Source: Daejeonella lutea
Lineage (GTDB): Bacteria > Bacteroidota > Bacteroidia > Sphingobacteriales > Sphingobacteriaceae
Reading direction: 5' to 3'
Length of the DNA stretch: 64,000 nt
Assembly (NCBI RefSeq): GCF_900168015.1
Contig: NZ_FUYR01000001.1
Coordinates: 1,941,109-2,005,108 of the forward strand
Made by a program: the position numbers and the translations under genes. Below are positions 36,484 through 46,069 of this stretch, piece by piece. Each line of letters begins with the position of its first letter. The stretch's first letter is position 1. The notes beneath the pieces are model-generated. The model was not told the DNA's origin. It searched no databases and was given only the letters and a program-made list of their open reading frames with translations.

Positions 36484-36513
36484 AAAACAGGCTGACCCAA
36501 ATGGGTCAGCCTG
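36484..36513 (-). terminator. Terminator after dnaK
   Basis: Stem CAGGCTGACCCA / TGGGTCAGCCTG (36488-36513) with a 2-nt loop; minus-strand T-rich tail after it. Lies 21 bp past the dnaK stop. Confidence 0.88.
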
Positions 36514-36534
36514 TTCCTCTATAAGACATTGATC

Positions 36535-38451
36535 TTACTTCTTATCGTCCTCTTTCACTTCCTCAAAATCAACGTCAGTTACGTGATCGCCAGCATCATT
36601 TGCTGACCCATCTCCTTGCGGAGCACCTTCCTGACCTGCGCCAGCTTCTTGTGAAGCTTTATACATATCTTCTGATGCCACGTTCCAGGCGCTTTGAAGT
36701 TCAGCTTGTGCAGCATCAATTGCTGCGAAATCTTTAGAAGCATGAGCTTCCTTCAATTTCTTCAATCCTTCCTGAATTGGAGTTTTCTTATCGTCAGATA
36801 ATTTATCTCCATACTCGCTCAACTGCTTTTCTGTCGAGAAGATCAATGCGTCAGCTGCGTTCAGTTTCTCAACTTCTTCGCGTGCTTGCTTATCCGATTC
36901 AGCATTTGCTTCTGCTTCATCTTTCATCTTTTTGATCTCTTCATCAGTTAAGCCTGAAGAAGCTTCAATACGGATCTTTTGCTCTTTACCAGTCGCTTTA
37001 TCTTTCGCGCCTACATGTAATATACCGTTTGCATCGATGTCAAAAGTAACCTCGATTTGCGGAATACCACGTGGTGAAGGTGGAATACCATCTAAGTGGA
37101 ATCTTCCAATTGTTCTGTTCTGATTAGCCATTGGACGCTCACCCTGAAGGATGTGAATCTCTACCGAAGGCTGGTTATCAGAAGCAGTTGAGAATACCTC
37201 AGATTTTTTTGATGGAATAGTTGTGTTAGATTCAATTAGTTTGGTCATTACACCACCCATTGTCTCGATACCTAATGAAAGTGGCGTGACATCTAAAAGA
37301 AGTACATCCTTAACTTCACCAGTTAATACACCACCCTGGATTGCTGCACCAATAGCTACAACCTCATCTGGATTAACACCTTTTGAAGGCTCTTTTCCAA
37401 AGAAAGATTTAACAGCATCCTGAATCGCAGGAATACGGGTTGAACCACCTACAAGAATGATCTCATCAATATCTGAAGTACTTAAACCTGCATTCTTAAG
37501 CGCTTTTTTACAAGGCTCGATAGTACGTTTGATCAGACTATCTGCTAATTGCTCAAATTTCGCGCGTGTTAAGGTTTTCACAAGGTGCTTCGGCATTCCA
37601 TCACCTGCTGAAATATAAGGTAGGTTGATCTCAGTTTGTGTTGAACTAGACAGCTCAATCTTCGCTTTCTCAGCAGCCTCTTTTAAACGTTGAAGAGCCA
37701 TTGGGTCTTTGCGGAGATCAATACCTTCATCGCTTTTAAATTCATCTGCCATCCAGTCAATGATCGTAGCATCAAAGTCATCACCACCCAGGTGGGTATC
37801 ACCATCAGTTGATTTTACTTCGAATACACCGTCACCAAGCTCAAGAACAGACACGTCATGCGTACCACCACCGCAGTCGAACACTACGATTTTCATATCC
37901 TTATGAGCCTTATCCAAACCGTATGCTAAAGCAGCGGCAGTTGGTTCATTGATGATACGAGAAACTTTTAAGCCTGCAATTTCACCAGCCTCTTTAGTTG
38001 CCTGACGTTGTGCGTCGTTGAAGTATGCCGGTACAGTGATAACAGCTTCGTTTACTTCATGTCCAAGGAAGTCTTCTGCAGTCTTTTTCATTTTCTGCAA
38101 AATCATCGCTGAGATTTCCTGTGGAGTATACAGACGATCATCTATTTTAACACGTGGAGTGTTGTTGTCACCCTTTTCAACCTTGTATGGAACACGCGTA
38201 ATCTCATTGGTAACTTCGCCGAAAGCGTTACCCATAAATCTCTTTATTGAAGAAATCGTTTTAGTGGGATTGGTGATTGCCTGGCGTTTTGCCGGATCCC
38301 CAACTTTACGTTCTCCATTATCAACAAATGCAACAATCGAAGGCGTTGTACGCTTTCCTTCGCTGTTTGGAATAACTACAGGCTCATTACCTTCCATTAC
38401 TGCAACGCATGAATTTGTTGTTCCTAAGTCAATACCAATTATCTTTGCCAT
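36535..38451 (-). CDS. dnaK: Molecular chaperone DnaK (Hsp70)
   Basis: 638 aa ATP-dependent chaperone. Starts [18 protein letters not shown] (phosphate-1 motif), phosphate-2 [18 protein letters not shown] (about 190-207, with Cys for the usual Leu), the adenosine motif [15 protein letters not shown] (about 330-344), then the linker [15 protein letters not shown] (about 383-397) before the substrate-binding domain and a helical lid. Tail is acidic and ends [12 protein letters not shown]. Full length. grpE and dnaJ are not adjacent. A sigma-54-like sequence lies about 50 nt upstream of the start; a terminator follows. Confidence 0.98.
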   Translation of the reverse strand: MAKIIGIDLGTTNSCVAVMEGNEPVVIPNSEGKRTTPSIVAFVDNGERKVGDPAKRQAITNPTKTISSIKRFMGNAFGEVTNEITRVPYKVEKGDNNTPRVKIDDRLYTPQEISAMILQKMKKTAEDFLGHEVNEAVITVPAYFNDAQRQATKEAGEIAGLKVSRIINEPTAAALAYGLDKAHKDMKIVVFDCGGGTHDVSVLELGDGVFEVKSTDGDTHLGGDDFDATIIDWMADEFKSDEGIDLRKDPMALQRLKEAAEKAKIELSSSTQTEINLPYISAGDGMPKHLVKTLTRAKFEQLADSLIKRTIEPCKKALKNAGLSTSDIDEIILVGGSTRIPAIQDAVKSFFGKEPSKGVNPDEVVAIGAAIQGGVLTGEVKDVLLLDVTPLSLGIETMGGVMTKLIESNTTIPSKKSEVFSTASDNQPSVEIHILQGERPMANQNRTIGRFHLDGIPPSPRGIPQIEVTFDIDANGILHVGAKDKATGKEQKIRIEASSGLTDEEIKKMKDEAEANAESDKQAREEVEKLNAADALIFSTEKQLSEYGDKLSDDKKTPIQEGLKKLKEAHASKDFAAIDAAQAELQSAWNVASEDMYKASQEAGAGQEGAPQGDGSANDAGDHVTDVDFEEVKEDDKK

Positions 38452-38500
38452 ATTATTATTACCCTTCTTTAATTTGTGTTTAGTTTTTTACAGTGCAATT

Positions 38501-38516
38501 AACAAGCGTTGTGCCA
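38501..38516 (-). promoter_or_regulatory. Sigma-54-like promoter sequence upstream of dnaK
   Basis: Reverse strand TGGCACAACGCTTGTT resembles the sigma-54 consensus TGGCACrNNNNTTGCW: GG and GT are separated by exactly 10 nt (consensus GG-N10-GC). One base off at the -12 element. It lies 50 nt before the dnaK ATG. A TTTGGCAC upstream context adds to the match. No enhancer site is identified. Confidence 0.4.
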
Positions 38517-38648
38517 AATCAATTAGCGCCTTATATTGACAGTATTTTGCCACTAAGAGTATGAAATACCAAACAATCAGGACATTTTGAAAATGACAGG
38601 ATGGCAGGAATTAGATTTGAAGCACTTCACCACTCGGAAAGTGAGGCA

Positions 38649-38683
38649 CAAAAAAACCCGCTCTTTTCAGAACGGGTTTTCTT
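38649..38683 (-). terminator. Terminator at the end of the ribosomal operon
   Basis: Stem AAACCCG / CGGGTTT with a loop of about 12 nt (38654-38680), minus-strand T run of six beyond it. Lies about 20 bp past the rplQ stop at 38704 and closes the long ribosomal transcript. Confidence 0.82.
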
Positions 38684-38703
38684 TATCTTAAGTAAAAGCT
38701 AAT

Positions 38704-39378
38704 TTATGCTTTTTTCTCGTCTGCATCATCACCTTCTGCGGCAGGTGCCTCAGGAGCTGCTTCTTCAGCAGCAGGTGCCTCTTCAGCAACAGCAACTTCT
38801 TCAGCTTCAGCAACAGGAGCTTCTACAGTTTCAGCAACTGGTGCAGTTTCAACATCAGCAATCGGTGTTTCTTCAACAACTACAGCCTCTTCAGCAGGAG
38901 CCGCTTCAGCTTTTGGAGCTTTTCCCGCAGCAGCAGGAGCATCAGCTTTCTTAGCTTTTGAACCACGGCGACGAGTAGATTTCTTCTCAGCAGCAGCTGC
39001 ATCACCATTAGTGTAAATCTCGTTGTAATCAACCAGTTCGATTAATGCCATTGATGCATTATCTCCAAGACGGTTAACCATCTTAAGGATACGGGTATAA
39101 CCACCCGGACGGTTTGCAACTTTAGGAGCTACATCACGGAAAAGGATAGATACTACTTCTTTGTTCTGTAAGTAACTGAATACTGTACGACGTGAGTGAG
39201 TAGTGTCATCTTTAGATTTAGTGATGATAGGTTCAACATACACACGTAAAGCTTTTGCTTTTGCAAGTGTTGTTGTAATGCGCTTGTGTAAGATAAGCGA
39301 AGAAGCCATATTAGCAAGCATCGCGCGGCGATGACTGTCAGTACGACTTAAATGGTTTACTTTTTTACCGTGTCTCAT
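38704..39378 (-). CDS. rplQ: 50S ribosomal protein L17 with long acidic tail
   Basis: 224 aa; the L17 core ([18 protein letters not shown]..., about residues 1-130) is complete with [15 protein letters not shown] and [19 protein letters not shown]. The normal protein is about 120-160 aa; here about 90 extra residues follow: first a basic patch [13 protein letters not shown], then an Ala/Glu/Val/Pro run ([20 protein letters not shown] style) ending GDDADEKKA. The tail is probably disordered. It is the last gene of the operon, 81 bp after rpoA. Confidence 0.97.
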   Translation of the reverse strand: MRHGKKVNHLSRTDSHRRAMLANMASSLILHKRITTTLAKAKALRVYVEPIITKSKDDTTHSRRTVFSYLQNKEVVSILFRDVAPKVANRPGGYTRILKMVNRLGDNASMALIELVDYNEIYTNGDAAAAEKKSTRRRGSKAKKADAPAAAGKAPKAEAAPAEEAVVVEETPIADVETAPVAETVEAPVAEAEEVAVAEEAPAAEEAAPEAPAAEGDDADEKKA

Positions 39379-39459
39379 TGTTTGTTAGATTTTGCACGTG
39401 CATACCGTCAATCAACCTTTCGGGATCGGGAATTATGCATTTCGCTTATTGTTATATTA

Positions 39460-40452
39460 TTATTCTTCGTCTAATTTGAACTTCGAAAGGTTCATGCCAA
39501 ATGACAAGCCTTTAGATTTTACTAAATCCTGGATCTCAGTAAGTGATTTCTTACCGAAGTTTCTGAATTTCAGCATATCAGCAACATCGTAAGAAACGAG
39601 GTCAGCTAATGAGCGGATATCAGCAGCTTTAAGGCAATTTAATGCACGAACAGAAAGATCAAGATCAACTAACTCCATTTTAAGGATCTTACGCATGTGC
39701 AGGATTTCCTCGTCAACTTCCTTAGTTTCTTCTTTTGCCTGAGATTCAAGCATAATATTCTCGTCAGAGAATAACATAAAGTGGTGGATCAGGATCTTCG
39801 CAGCTTCTTTCAAAGCTTCTTCCGGGTGGATCGAACCATCTGTAGTGATATCAAGAACTAATTTCTCGTAGTCAGTTTTTTGTTCTACACGGAAGTTCTC
39901 GATAGTGTATTTAACGTTCTTGATCGGAGTATAGATCGAATCAATCGCGATCACACCAAGAACAGCGTCTACGTTCTTATTTTCTTCTGCAGCGATGTAA
40001 CCTCTTCCTTTGCTAACTGTTAATTCGATCTCCAGGGTAACTGAAGACTCCATATTACAGATAACCATATCAGAATTCAGAACTGTAAAGTTGTTAGAGA
40101 ACTTAGTAATGTCACCAGCTTTAAACTGATCCTGACCGTTGATGATCACAAAGATCTTTTCGTTATCACCAGACTCACCAGTTTTCTTGAAACGAACCTG
40201 CTTTAAGTTAAGAATGATCTCAGTAACGTCTTCTACAACACCTTTAATGGTTGAGAATTCGTGAGATACACCTGAAAACCGTACAGAGGTTATTGCAAAA
40301 CCTTCCAATGAAGATAAAAGTATTCTCCGTAAAGCATTACCAATGGTAACACCGAAACCAGGCTCAAGGGGTCTGAATTCGAATGTTCCGTCGAAATCCG
40401 TAGATTTCTGCATGATAACTTTATCAGGTTTCTGAAATGCTAAGATTGCCAT
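39460..40452 (-). CDS. rpoA: DNA-directed RNA polymerase alpha subunit
   Basis: 330 aa. N-terminal assembly domain begins [14 protein letters not shown] with [29 protein letters not shown] (about 25-53). C-terminal domain about 250-330 has HhH-like helices [28 protein letters not shown] and [23 protein letters not shown], the region for UP-element and activator contact. Complete. It is followed by rplQ and preceded by rpsD with a 152-bp gap filled by a heptad element. Confidence 0.98.
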   Translation of the reverse strand: MAILAFQKPDKVIMQKSTDFDGTFEFRPLEPGFGVTIGNALRRILLSSLEGFAITSVRFSGVSHEFSTIKGVVEDVTEIILNLKQVRFKKTGESGDNEKIFVIINGQDQFKAGDITKFSNNFTVLNSDMVICNMESSVTLEIELTVSKGRGYIAAEENKNVDAVLGVIAIDSIYTPIKNVKYTIENFRVEQKTDYEKLVLDITTDGSIHPEEALKEAAKILIHHFMLFSDENIMLESQAKEETKEVDEEILHMRKILKMELVDLDLSVRALNCLKAADIRSLADLVSYDVADMLKFRNFGKKSLTEIQDLVKSKGLSFGMNLSKFKLDEE

Positions 40453-40604
40453 TTATCTAATTTGTTTATTGTTTAAGGATTCGAGATCCGAGAGGCGAGA
40501 AAACAGACTTTTGTCTTAATCTTACCTAAATCTCTTCATGTTAACTAGTTACGAAATGAGTTACAAGATTCTTTTCTCGAATCTCGTAGCTCGCTTCTCG
40601 TATC
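40453..40604. repeat. Heptad inverted-repeat element in the operon (TCTCGTA type)
   Basis: Between rpsD and rpoA. Left arm about 40476-40505 (GATTCGA, GATCCGA, GAGGCGA, GAAAACA) and right arm about 40571-40607 (TCTCGAA, TCTCGTA, GCTCGCT, TCTCGTA) are near reverse complements, with about 65 nt between them. The right arm runs up to the rpsD stop. In the transcript it would make a long stem between two co-directional genes. Confidence 0.8.
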
Positions 40605-41213
40605 TTACTTAGAGTATAACTCGACGATAAGGTTTTCCTTGATATTCTCAGGGATCTCATCGCGGCTTGGGTAGTTAAGAAACTTACCTGTTAAGGCATT
40701 AGCATCCCATTCTAACCAGCTGAATTTGTTTATAGTTCTCGCAGCAACTGAATTTGAAACAGCTTCAAGAGATTTTGAACGCTCACGTACTGCAACAACG
40801 TCGCCTGCACGCAAAGCATATGAAGCAATATTTACCACTTCACCGTTAACAGTAATGTGCTTGTGACCTACTAACTGACGGGCAGCAGAACGGGTTGGAG
40901 CAATTCCTAAACGGTAAACTGTATTGTCTAAACGGGCTTCCAGGAATTTCAAAAGGTTCTCACCAGTAATTCCTTCTTTAGCAGAAGCTTTGTGGAAAAG
41001 GTTTTCGAAGTAACGTTCTAATACACCATAAGTGTATTTAACTTTTTGCTTCTCCATTAACTGCACAGCAAACTCTGATTGCTTACCTCTTTTTCTGGAG
41101 GTACCGTGCATTCCCGGAGGATAATTTTTTCTTTCTAATGCCTTATCAGGACCGAAAATTGGTTCTCTGAATCTACGGGCGATTTTGGACTTTGGTCCGG
41201 TGTATCTAGCCAT
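40605..41213 (-). CDS. rpsD: 30S ribosomal protein S4
   Basis: 202 aa. N-terminal [21 protein letters not shown] without the Cys4 zinc knuckle (no CxxC-type cluster), then [19 protein letters not shown], and the S4 RNA-binding domain [34 protein letters not shown] (about 90-124). Primary assembly protein binding 16S rRNA at the 5' domain; in E. coli it regulates its operon, here it precedes rpoA as there. ATG at 41213. The 71-bp gap to rpsK carries a small separate hairpin (TCCCGG / CCGGGA). Confidence 0.98.
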   Translation of the reverse strand: MARYTGPKSKIARRFREPIFGPDKALERKNYPPGMHGTSRKRGKQSEFAVQLMEKQKVKYTYGVLERYFENLFHKASAKEGITGENLLKFLEARLDNTVYRLGIAPTRSAARQLVGHKHITVNGEVVNIASYALRAGDVVAVRERSKSLEAVSNSVAARTINKFSWLEWDANALTGKFLNYPSRDEIPENIKENLIVELYSK

Positions 41214-41284
41214 GGTTGTGTGTTTTTAAAGTATCATCCCGGCTAATCCGGGAGAATCTTAGCTTTAAAACTGATTATTATTAA

Positions 41285-41674
41285 TTAAACTCTTCTTCTT
41301 TTTGGAGGACGGCAACCGTTGTGCGGAAGCGGAGTAATATCCTGTATAGTAGTAACCTCAATTCCGGCAGTCTGCAGAGTACGGATAGCTGACTCGCGGC
41401 CTGAACCTGGACCTTTAACATATACCTGAACTTTACGAAGGCCAAGATCATGTGCCACTTTAGCGCAGTCGCCTGCAGCTTGTCCGGCAGCATAAGGAGT
41501 ATTTTTCTTGGAACCTTTGAAACCCATTTTACCGGCAGATGACCAGCTGATGGTTTGACCCTGAAGGTTAGTTAGGGTGATAATGATATTGTTAAATGTT
41601 GCGTTTACGTGTGCTTCACCAATTGGTTCTACAACAACAACACGCTTTTTGGTTACTTTTTTAGTTTTTGCCAT
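41285..41674 (-). CDS. rpsK: 30S ribosomal protein S11
   Basis: 129 aa from ATG 41674 ([19 protein letters not shown]). Conserved [33 protein letters not shown] and C-terminal [15 protein letters not shown]. An in-frame extension to 41725 exists only because the heptad element upstream is open in this frame; it would add 17 residues of repeat-derived sequence and is rejected. Binds the platform of 16S rRNA near the Shine-Dalgarno region. Confidence 0.97.
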   Translation of the reverse strand: MAKTKKVTKKRVVVVEPIGEAHVNATFNNIIITLTNLQGQTISWSSAGKMGFKGSKKNTPYAAGQAAGDCAKVAHDLGLRKVQVYVKGPGSGRESAIRTLQTAGIEVTTIQDITPLPHNGCRPPKRRRV

Positions 41675-41808
41675 TTTGTGAGATTTGAGAAGTGAGACTT
41701 GTCCCGATCCTAATCGGGACGGCACTCATATCTATTTCTTTTTAATAATCATGAGCTGAGCATCTTCGATATTCTCATATCTCCAATCTCATATCTCATA
41801 TCTAATTA
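41675..41808. repeat. Heptad inverted-repeat element with nested hairpin (TCTCATA type)
   Basis: Between rpsM and rpsK. Left arm about 41678-41700 (GTGAGAT, TTGAGAA, GTGAGAC), right arm about 41770-41803 (TCTCATA, TCTCCAA, TCTCATA, TCTCATA, TCTAATT), roughly complementary. In between at 41701-41720 sits a separate perfect hairpin GTCCCGATCCTAATCGGGAC (8-bp stem, 4-nt loop). It also makes an in-frame false N-terminus for rpsK. Confidence 0.8.
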
Positions 41809-42186
41809 CTATTTAGTTGCTTTTTTCTTGTTAGCTACAGTCTTACGTTTTCCTTTACGGGTACGTGAGTTGTTTTTCGTACGTTGTCCGCGAACAGGTA
41901 ATCCCTTACGGTGACGTAATCCACGGTAACAACCGATATCCATCAAACGCTTGATGTTCAACTGTACTTCGGAGCGTAGAGCACCTTCAACCTTGATCTC
42001 ATCATTGATGAAACCACGAATTGATGCTAACTGATCATCAGACCAATCCTGCACCTTGACGTTAACGTCAATACCAGCATCTTTCAGAATCCGCTGAGCG
42101 GTAGACTTCCCGATACCGTAAATGTAAGTAAGACCGATCTCTCCTCTTTTGTTTCTTGGTAAATCAATACCTGCTATCCTTGCCAT
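41809..42186 (-). CDS. rpsM: 30S ribosomal protein S13
   Basis: 125 aa. [26 protein letters not shown], helix-turn region [13 protein letters not shown], and basic tail [33 protein letters not shown] that contacts the P-site tRNA. Complete. Gaps on both sides (91 bp to rpmJ, 134 bp to rpsK) are filled by heptad elements. Confidence 0.98.
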   Translation of the reverse strand: MARIAGIDLPRNKRGEIGLTYIYGIGKSTAQRILKDAGIDVNVKVQDWSDDQLASIRGFINDEIKVEGALRSEVQLNIKRLMDIGCYRGLRHRKGLPVRGQRTKNNSRTRKGKRKTVANKKKATK

Positions 42187-42277
42187 ATATTATTGAAGTT
42201 GTGTGTTGTAAGTCGTAAGTTGTAAGTCGCAAGTCGGAGACTTATAACTTATTACTTAAAACCTATAACTATTAATC
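42187..42277. repeat. Heptad inverted-repeat element (GTTGTAA type), fills the rpmJ-rpsM gap
   Basis: Left arm about 42199-42235 is five to six 7-nt units (GTTGTGT, GTTGTAA, GTCGTAA, GTTGTAA, GTCGCAA). Right arm from 42239 is CTTATAA, CTTATTA, CTTAAAA, CCTATAA, CTATTAA. The turn is only a few bases. Heptads on both sides stay in register. Positions 42223-42251 are identical to 49672-49700 of another element. Confidence 0.88.
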
Positions 42278-42394
42278 TTATCCCTGACGTTGTTTGTACT
42301 TAGGATTCTTTTTGTTGATCACATAAAGTACTCCCTTACGACGGATCACTTTACAATCAGCGCTACGTTTTTTAATTGATGCTCTAACCTTCAT
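42278..42394 (-). CDS. rpmJ: 50S ribosomal protein L36
   Basis: 38 aa, read from ATG 42394 to TAA 42278-42280: [20 protein letters not shown] then [18 protein letters not shown]. Only one Cys remains of the usual Cys3-His zinc site, so this is the zinc-independent form typical of Bacteroidetes. It begins 7 bp after infA. Too short for a 60-residue ORF cut-off but certain from sequence and position. Confidence 0.95.
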   Translation of the reverse strand: MKVRASIKKRSADCKVIRRKGVLYVINKKNPKYKQRQG

Positions 42395-42401
42395 CTTTAT
42401 T

Positions 42402-42620
42402 CTATTTATATCTGTACGTTATTCTACCTTTACTCAGATCATATGGCGACATCTCCAGCTTTACCTTGTCTCCTGGTAAAATTTTGATGTAGTGCATTCT
42501 CATTTTACCTGAAATATGCGCTATGATCTCATGTCCGTTTTCCAGTTCAACCCGAAACATTGCATTCGACAATGCTTCTCTGATGATTCCGTCTTGTTCA
42601 ATTGAAGCCTGTTTGGCCAT
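42402..42620 (-). CDS. infA: Translation initiation factor IF-1
   Basis: 72 aa OB-fold protein: [19 protein letters not shown] then [32 protein letters not shown] and ending [13 protein letters not shown]. Binds the A site during initiation. Complete, standard length. It lies 157 bp downstream of map; that gap has its own promoter-like element and a leader, so infA-rplQ may have a second start. Confidence 0.98.
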   Translation of the reverse strand: MAKQASIEQDGIIREALSNAMFRVELENGHEIIAHISGKMRMHYIKILPGDKVKLEMSPYDLSKGRITYRYK

Positions 42621-42751
42621 ATATTATATTGATTTCTCTAATGTCTTTTCTACTCCTGAACGCCTGAGAAACCAGTTTTTCTATAATCTATCTCAAAAAC
42701 AACCCTTTATGTACTGGCTTTTACCTCATTTGCCCCATCGGAACAGGGATG

Positions 42752-42759
42752 CAAAATTA
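42752..42759 (-). promoter_or_regulatory. Internal promoter candidate before infA
   Basis: Reverse-strand TAATTTTG fully matches TAnnTTTG, in an AT-rich stretch just after the map stop, with TTA 19 nt upstream. Transcription would start near 42745, giving a leader of about 125 nt before infA. It would allow infA to rplQ to be expressed separately from the upstream genes. Confidence 0.55.
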
Positions 42760-42777
42760 AATAAAAATATTTATATT

Positions 42778-43563
42778 TTAATGTTTTTGTTCTAAAACTT
42801 CTTCAATATAGCTGAAGGTTGAGAGAACATCTGCTTTACCCTTTTTAACAGCAACAGTGTGTTCGTAATGGGCTGATGGTTTCTTATCAACTGTGCTAAC
42901 TGTCCAGTTATCATCCCAGAATTTCACTCCGGCACGACCAGCATTTATCATTGGCTCTATTGCTATCACCATGCCGTCTTCAAGTTTGATACCTGACCCG
43001 CGCTTCCCGTAATTTGGAACTTCAGGCTTCTCATGAAGCTTTACTCCCACACCGTGGCCAACCAGTTCTTTCACTACACCAAATCCATTTTTCTCAGCAT
43101 GGTCCTGAACAGCAAATCCAATGTCGCCGATCCGCATTCCTGTAACTGCTTTCTCAACACCCAGATCCAAACACTCTTTTGTAACTTTCAAAAGCTTCAG
43201 CGTCTCAGGTTCAACATTTCCAATTGGGAAAGTATAAGCCGAGTCACCATAAAATTTATTCAGAATTACGCCACAGTCCACAGAAACAATGTCACCATCT
43301 TTAATCTCATAATCCCCGGGGAAACCGTGAACTACCTGATCATTTAAAGAAATGCAAAGGGAATAAGGAAAACCGTTGTAGTTTAAAAAAGCAGGGACTC
43401 CACCGTGATCACGAATAAAAGTCTCTGCTAATTTATTAAGCTCTATTGTTTTTAAGCCTTCTCTGATAACTTTTGCTACTTCAGCGAGAGTTTTGGATAC
43501 AAGAAGAGAACTTTCTCTTATTTTCTCGATATCCTCAGAAGACTTAAAATAAATTTTTGACAT
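42778..43563 (-). CDS. map: Methionine aminopeptidase, type I
   Basis: 261 aa dinuclear metallopeptidase removing N-terminal Met. Metal ligands appear in order: SVDCGVILNKFYGDSAYTF (about residues 92-110, two Asp), GHGVGVKLHEKPEVPNYG (about 168-185, His), MVIAIEPMINAG (about 196-207, Glu), and HYEHTVAVKKG (about 238-248, final Glu). Complete, no zinc-finger extension. Starts 5 bp after secY, typical order in this operon. Confidence 0.97.
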   Translation of the reverse strand: MSKIYFKSSEDIEKIRESSLLVSKTLAEVAKVIREGLKTIELNKLAETFIRDHGGVPAFLNYNGFPYSLCISLNDQVVHGFPGDYEIKDGDIVSVDCGVILNKFYGDSAYTFPIGNVEPETLKLLKVTKECLDLGVEKAVTGMRIGDIGFAVQDHAEKNGFGVVKELVGHGVGVKLHEKPEVPNYGKRGSGIKLEDGMVIAIEPMINAGRAGVKFWDDNWTVSTVDKKPSAHYEHTVAVKKGKADVLSTFSYIEEVLEQKH

Positions 43564-43568
43564 GTACC

Positions 43569-44894
43569 TTAAATTACCGAACCGCCGGCAACTGGCGTAC
43601 GCCCTTTAATTCTGCCGGTCTTCATCAATCCATCATAATGACGCATCAACAAATGGCTTTCAACCTGCTGCAAGGTATCCAATACAACACCAACAAGAAT
43701 CAATAACGAAGTTCCGCCGTAGAAATGAGCAAACTGGCTGTTAACACCTAAAATAATGGCTATCGACGGCATGATTGCAATAATGGCCAGGAATATCGAT
43801 CCCGGAAGAGTGATCTTCGAAATAACAGCATCAATGTAATCGCCTGTAGTTTTACCTGGTTTAACACCCGGAACAAAACCACCATTCTTTTTCATATCGT
43901 CCGACATTTGAACCGGGTTAACGGTAATGGCAGTGTAGAAGAATGTAAAGGCAATGATCATAAAGGCAAAGGTCAGATTATACGTTAACGAAGTATAATC
44001 ACTGAATGAAGCCAGGAATGAAGACTGCAGTGATGGGAAGAAGGAACTTATTGTTGTTGGGATAAACATGATTGCCTGAGCGAAAATGATTGGCATAACT
44101 CCGGCAGCATTCACCTTTAAAGGAATGTACTGACGAACACCACCATATTGTTTTGCACCAACGATCTTCTTCGCATACTGTACCGGGATCTTTCTCACTC
44201 CCTGAACAATAAGTATAGTGAACATTACCACAAGGAATAAAGCAGCAAGCTCAACGATAAAGGAAATTAGTCCTCCCTGTGCTCCCATGCGGGAATTAAA
44301 TTCTGATAGTAAACCAAACGGCAATTGTGCGATAATACCCACCATGATGATCATGGAAATACCGTTACCGATACCTTTATCTGTAATCTTCTCTCCAAGC
44401 CATACAACAAACATGGTTGCAGCCGTAAGCACGAACATCGACGATATCGTAAACAATGGTTCAGCCATTAACTTGGCTTCAGGAGCAATTTGAGTTTTCA
44501 CATAACCCATGGCCTGTAAAGCCGTAATAATTATCGTCAGATAACGCGTTACCTGATTGATCTTTTTACGCCCGCTTTCACCTTCTTTCTGAAGCTTCTG
44601 GAAATAAGGAACAGCTATACCTAAAAGCTGCACCACAATAGATGCAGAAATGTACGGCATAACGCCCAGAGCAAATATAGAAGACCGGGAGAATGATCCG
44701 CCGGCAAACATATTCAGTAATCCAAGAAGTCCTTCCTTAGCCTGTGCGTCTTGTACAGATGCAGAATCTACACCAGGTATAATTATAAATGATCCTATTC
44801 TATAAATTAAAAGGCATAAGAGCGTGAAAAGGATCCGCGCTCTCAGGTCTTCAATCTTCCAGATATTGGATAGCGTTGTAAAAAGCTTCTTCAT
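43569..44894 (-). CDS. secY: Preprotein translocase subunit SecY
   Basis: 441 aa, inner-membrane protein-conducting channel with about ten transmembrane helices. N-terminus MKKLFTTLSNIWKIEDLRAR, plug-region IIPGVDSASVQDAQAK (about 37-52), FAGGSFSRSSIFALGVMPYISASIVVQL (about 63-90), and C-terminal RGRTPVAGGSVI-type end (KGRTPVAGGSVI). The cytosolic loops with ribosome and SecA contacts are intact. Located between rplO and map. Confidence 0.98.
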   Translation of the reverse strand: MKKLFTTLSNIWKIEDLRARILFTLLCLLIYRIGSFIIIPGVDSASVQDAQAKEGLLGLLNMFAGGSFSRSSIFALGVMPYISASIVVQLLGIAVPYFQKLQKEGESGRKKINQVTRYLTIIITALQAMGYVKTQIAPEAKLMAEPLFTISSMFVLTAATMFVVWLGEKITDKGIGNGISMIIMVGIIAQLPFGLLSEFNSRMGAQGGLISFIVELAALFLVVMFTILIVQGVRKIPVQYAKKIVGAKQYGGVRQYIPLKVNAAGVMPIIFAQAIMFIPTTISSFFPSLQSSFLASFSDYTSLTYNLTFAFMIIAFTFFYTAITVNPVQMSDDMKKNGGFVPGVKPGKTTGDYIDAVISKITLPGSIFLAIIAIMPSIAIILGVNSQFAHFYGGTSLLILVGVVLDTLQQVESHLLMRHYDGLMKTGRIKGRTPVAGGSVI

Positions 44895-44902
44895 GTGTAA
44901 TA

Positions 44903-45349
44903 TTACAATTTAACTATTGCACCACCAGCAGCTTCGATTGCTTTTTGAGCTGCTGCAGAGAAAGCATGAGCCTTAACGTCAAGTTTAGCTTTAACTTCTC
45001 CTCTGCCTAATATCTTGATAAGGTCATTCTTAGAAGCTAATCCATGCTCTTTGAATGTATCAAAGTCAATTGCAGTTAAATTATATGTTTCAGCCAAAGT
45101 TTGTAATGCATCAAGGTTGATTGCTACATACTCTGTGCGGTTGATAGGGTTAAATCCTACCTTAGGTAAACGGCGTTGCAAAGGCATTTGACCACCTTCA
45201 AAACCTACCTTGCTCTTGTAACCAGAGCGAGATCCAGCACCTTTATGACCACGTGTGGAAGTCCCACCGCGACCCGAACCGGTTCCGCGACCGATACGTT
45301 TCCTATTTTTTGTTGAACCTTCTGCAGGTTGTAAGTTACTTAAGTTCAT
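44903..45349 (-). CDS. rplO: 50S ribosomal protein L15
   Basis: 148 aa. N-terminal basic region MNLSNLQPAEGSTKNRKRIGRG and GSGRGGTSTRGHKGAGSRSGY with the Gly/Arg loops that penetrate 23S rRNA, then FEGGQMPLQRRLPKVGF and C-terminal FSAAAQKAIEAAGG. Complete. 8 bp before secY, 4 bp after rpmD. Confidence 0.98.
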   Translation of the reverse strand: MNLSNLQPAEGSTKNRKRIGRGTGSGRGGTSTRGHKGAGSRSGYKSKVGFEGGQMPLQRRLPKVGFNPINRTEYVAINLDALQTLAETYNLTAIDFDTFKEHGLASKNDLIKILGRGEVKAKLDVKAHAFSAAAQKAIEAAGGAIVKL

Positions 45350-45353
45350 GATA

Positions 45354-45533
45354 TCAGATACTTTCTACTGCTACTAAATGATTAACTTTTCTCACCATTC
45401 CGATAATTGCCGGATTGGCTTCAACCTCTACAGAATGATTGATTCTTTTCAATCCCAATGCCTGCATGGTTCTCTTCTGACGCTCGCTTCTATCGATAAC
45501 GCTCTTAATCTGGGTTATTTTAATCTTAGCCAT
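45354..45533 (-). CDS. rpmD: 50S ribosomal protein L30
   Basis: 59 aa, read from ATG 45533 to TGA 45354-45356: MAKIKITQIKSVIDRSERQK, TMQALGLKRINHSVEVE, NPAIIGMVRKVNHLVAVESI. It matches the L30 fold and stands at its expected site between rpsE (5 bp) and rplO (4 bp). Just below a 60-residue cut-off. Confidence 0.95.
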   Translation of the reverse strand: MAKIKITQIKSVIDRSERQKRTMQALGLKRINHSVEVEANPAIIGMVRKVNHLVAVESI

Positions 45534-45538
45534 GATGA

Positions 45539-46057
45539 TTATCCGTTAAATACTTTCTTAAGATCCACACCACGGTGCTGAGCTACAGTATATGCATCAC
45601 GTAATTGTGATAATGCTAATACAGTTGCCTTAACCACGTTATGCGGGTTAGATGAACCTTTTGACTTTGCAAGTACGTTATGTACACCAGCGCTTTCAAG
45701 TACAGCACGCATTGCACCACCTGCAATTACACCGGTACCCGGCGCTGCTGGCTTAATGAATACGAAACCACCTGAATATTTACCGATCTGCTCGTGAGGC
45801 ACAGTTCCATTGATTACAGGAACCTTTACCAGGTTTTTCTTCGCGTCGTCGATACCTTTAGCAATTGCTTCAGTAACCTCTTTTGCTTTACCAAGTCCGA
45901 ATCCTACAACTCCATTCTCATCACCTACCACAACGATAGCTGAGAAACTGAATGTACGACCACCTTTGGTAACCTTAGCAACACGCTGGATGCTAACTAA
46001 GCGGTCTTTTAATTCGATCTCGCTTGATTTTACTCTTTTTATATTGATTGTTGACAT
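45539..46057 (-). CDS. rpsE: 30S ribosomal protein S5
   Basis: 172 aa. S5 N-terminal dsRBD-like domain ([20 protein letters not shown], about 14-33; [20 protein letters not shown], about 50-69) and C-terminal domain with [41 protein letters not shown] (about 105-145). A proofreading and decoding-site protein. Complete; 12 bp after rplR. Confidence 0.98.
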   Translation of the reverse strand: MSTINIKRVKSSEIELKDRLVSIQRVAKVTKGGRTFSFSAIVVVGDENGVVGFGLGKAKEVTEAIAKGIDDAKKNLVKVPVINGTVPHEQIGKYSGGFVFIKPAAPGTGVIAGGAMRAVLESAGVHNVLAKSKGSSNPHNVVKATVLALSQLRDAYTVAQHRGVDLKKVFNG

Positions 46058-46069
46058 CTTACTTTCAGA

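Noticed and set aside
38706..38954. Gln/Leu-rich plus-strand frame over the rplQ tail
   Set aside because: It is the antisense reading of the Ala/Glu-coding tail; low complexity only.
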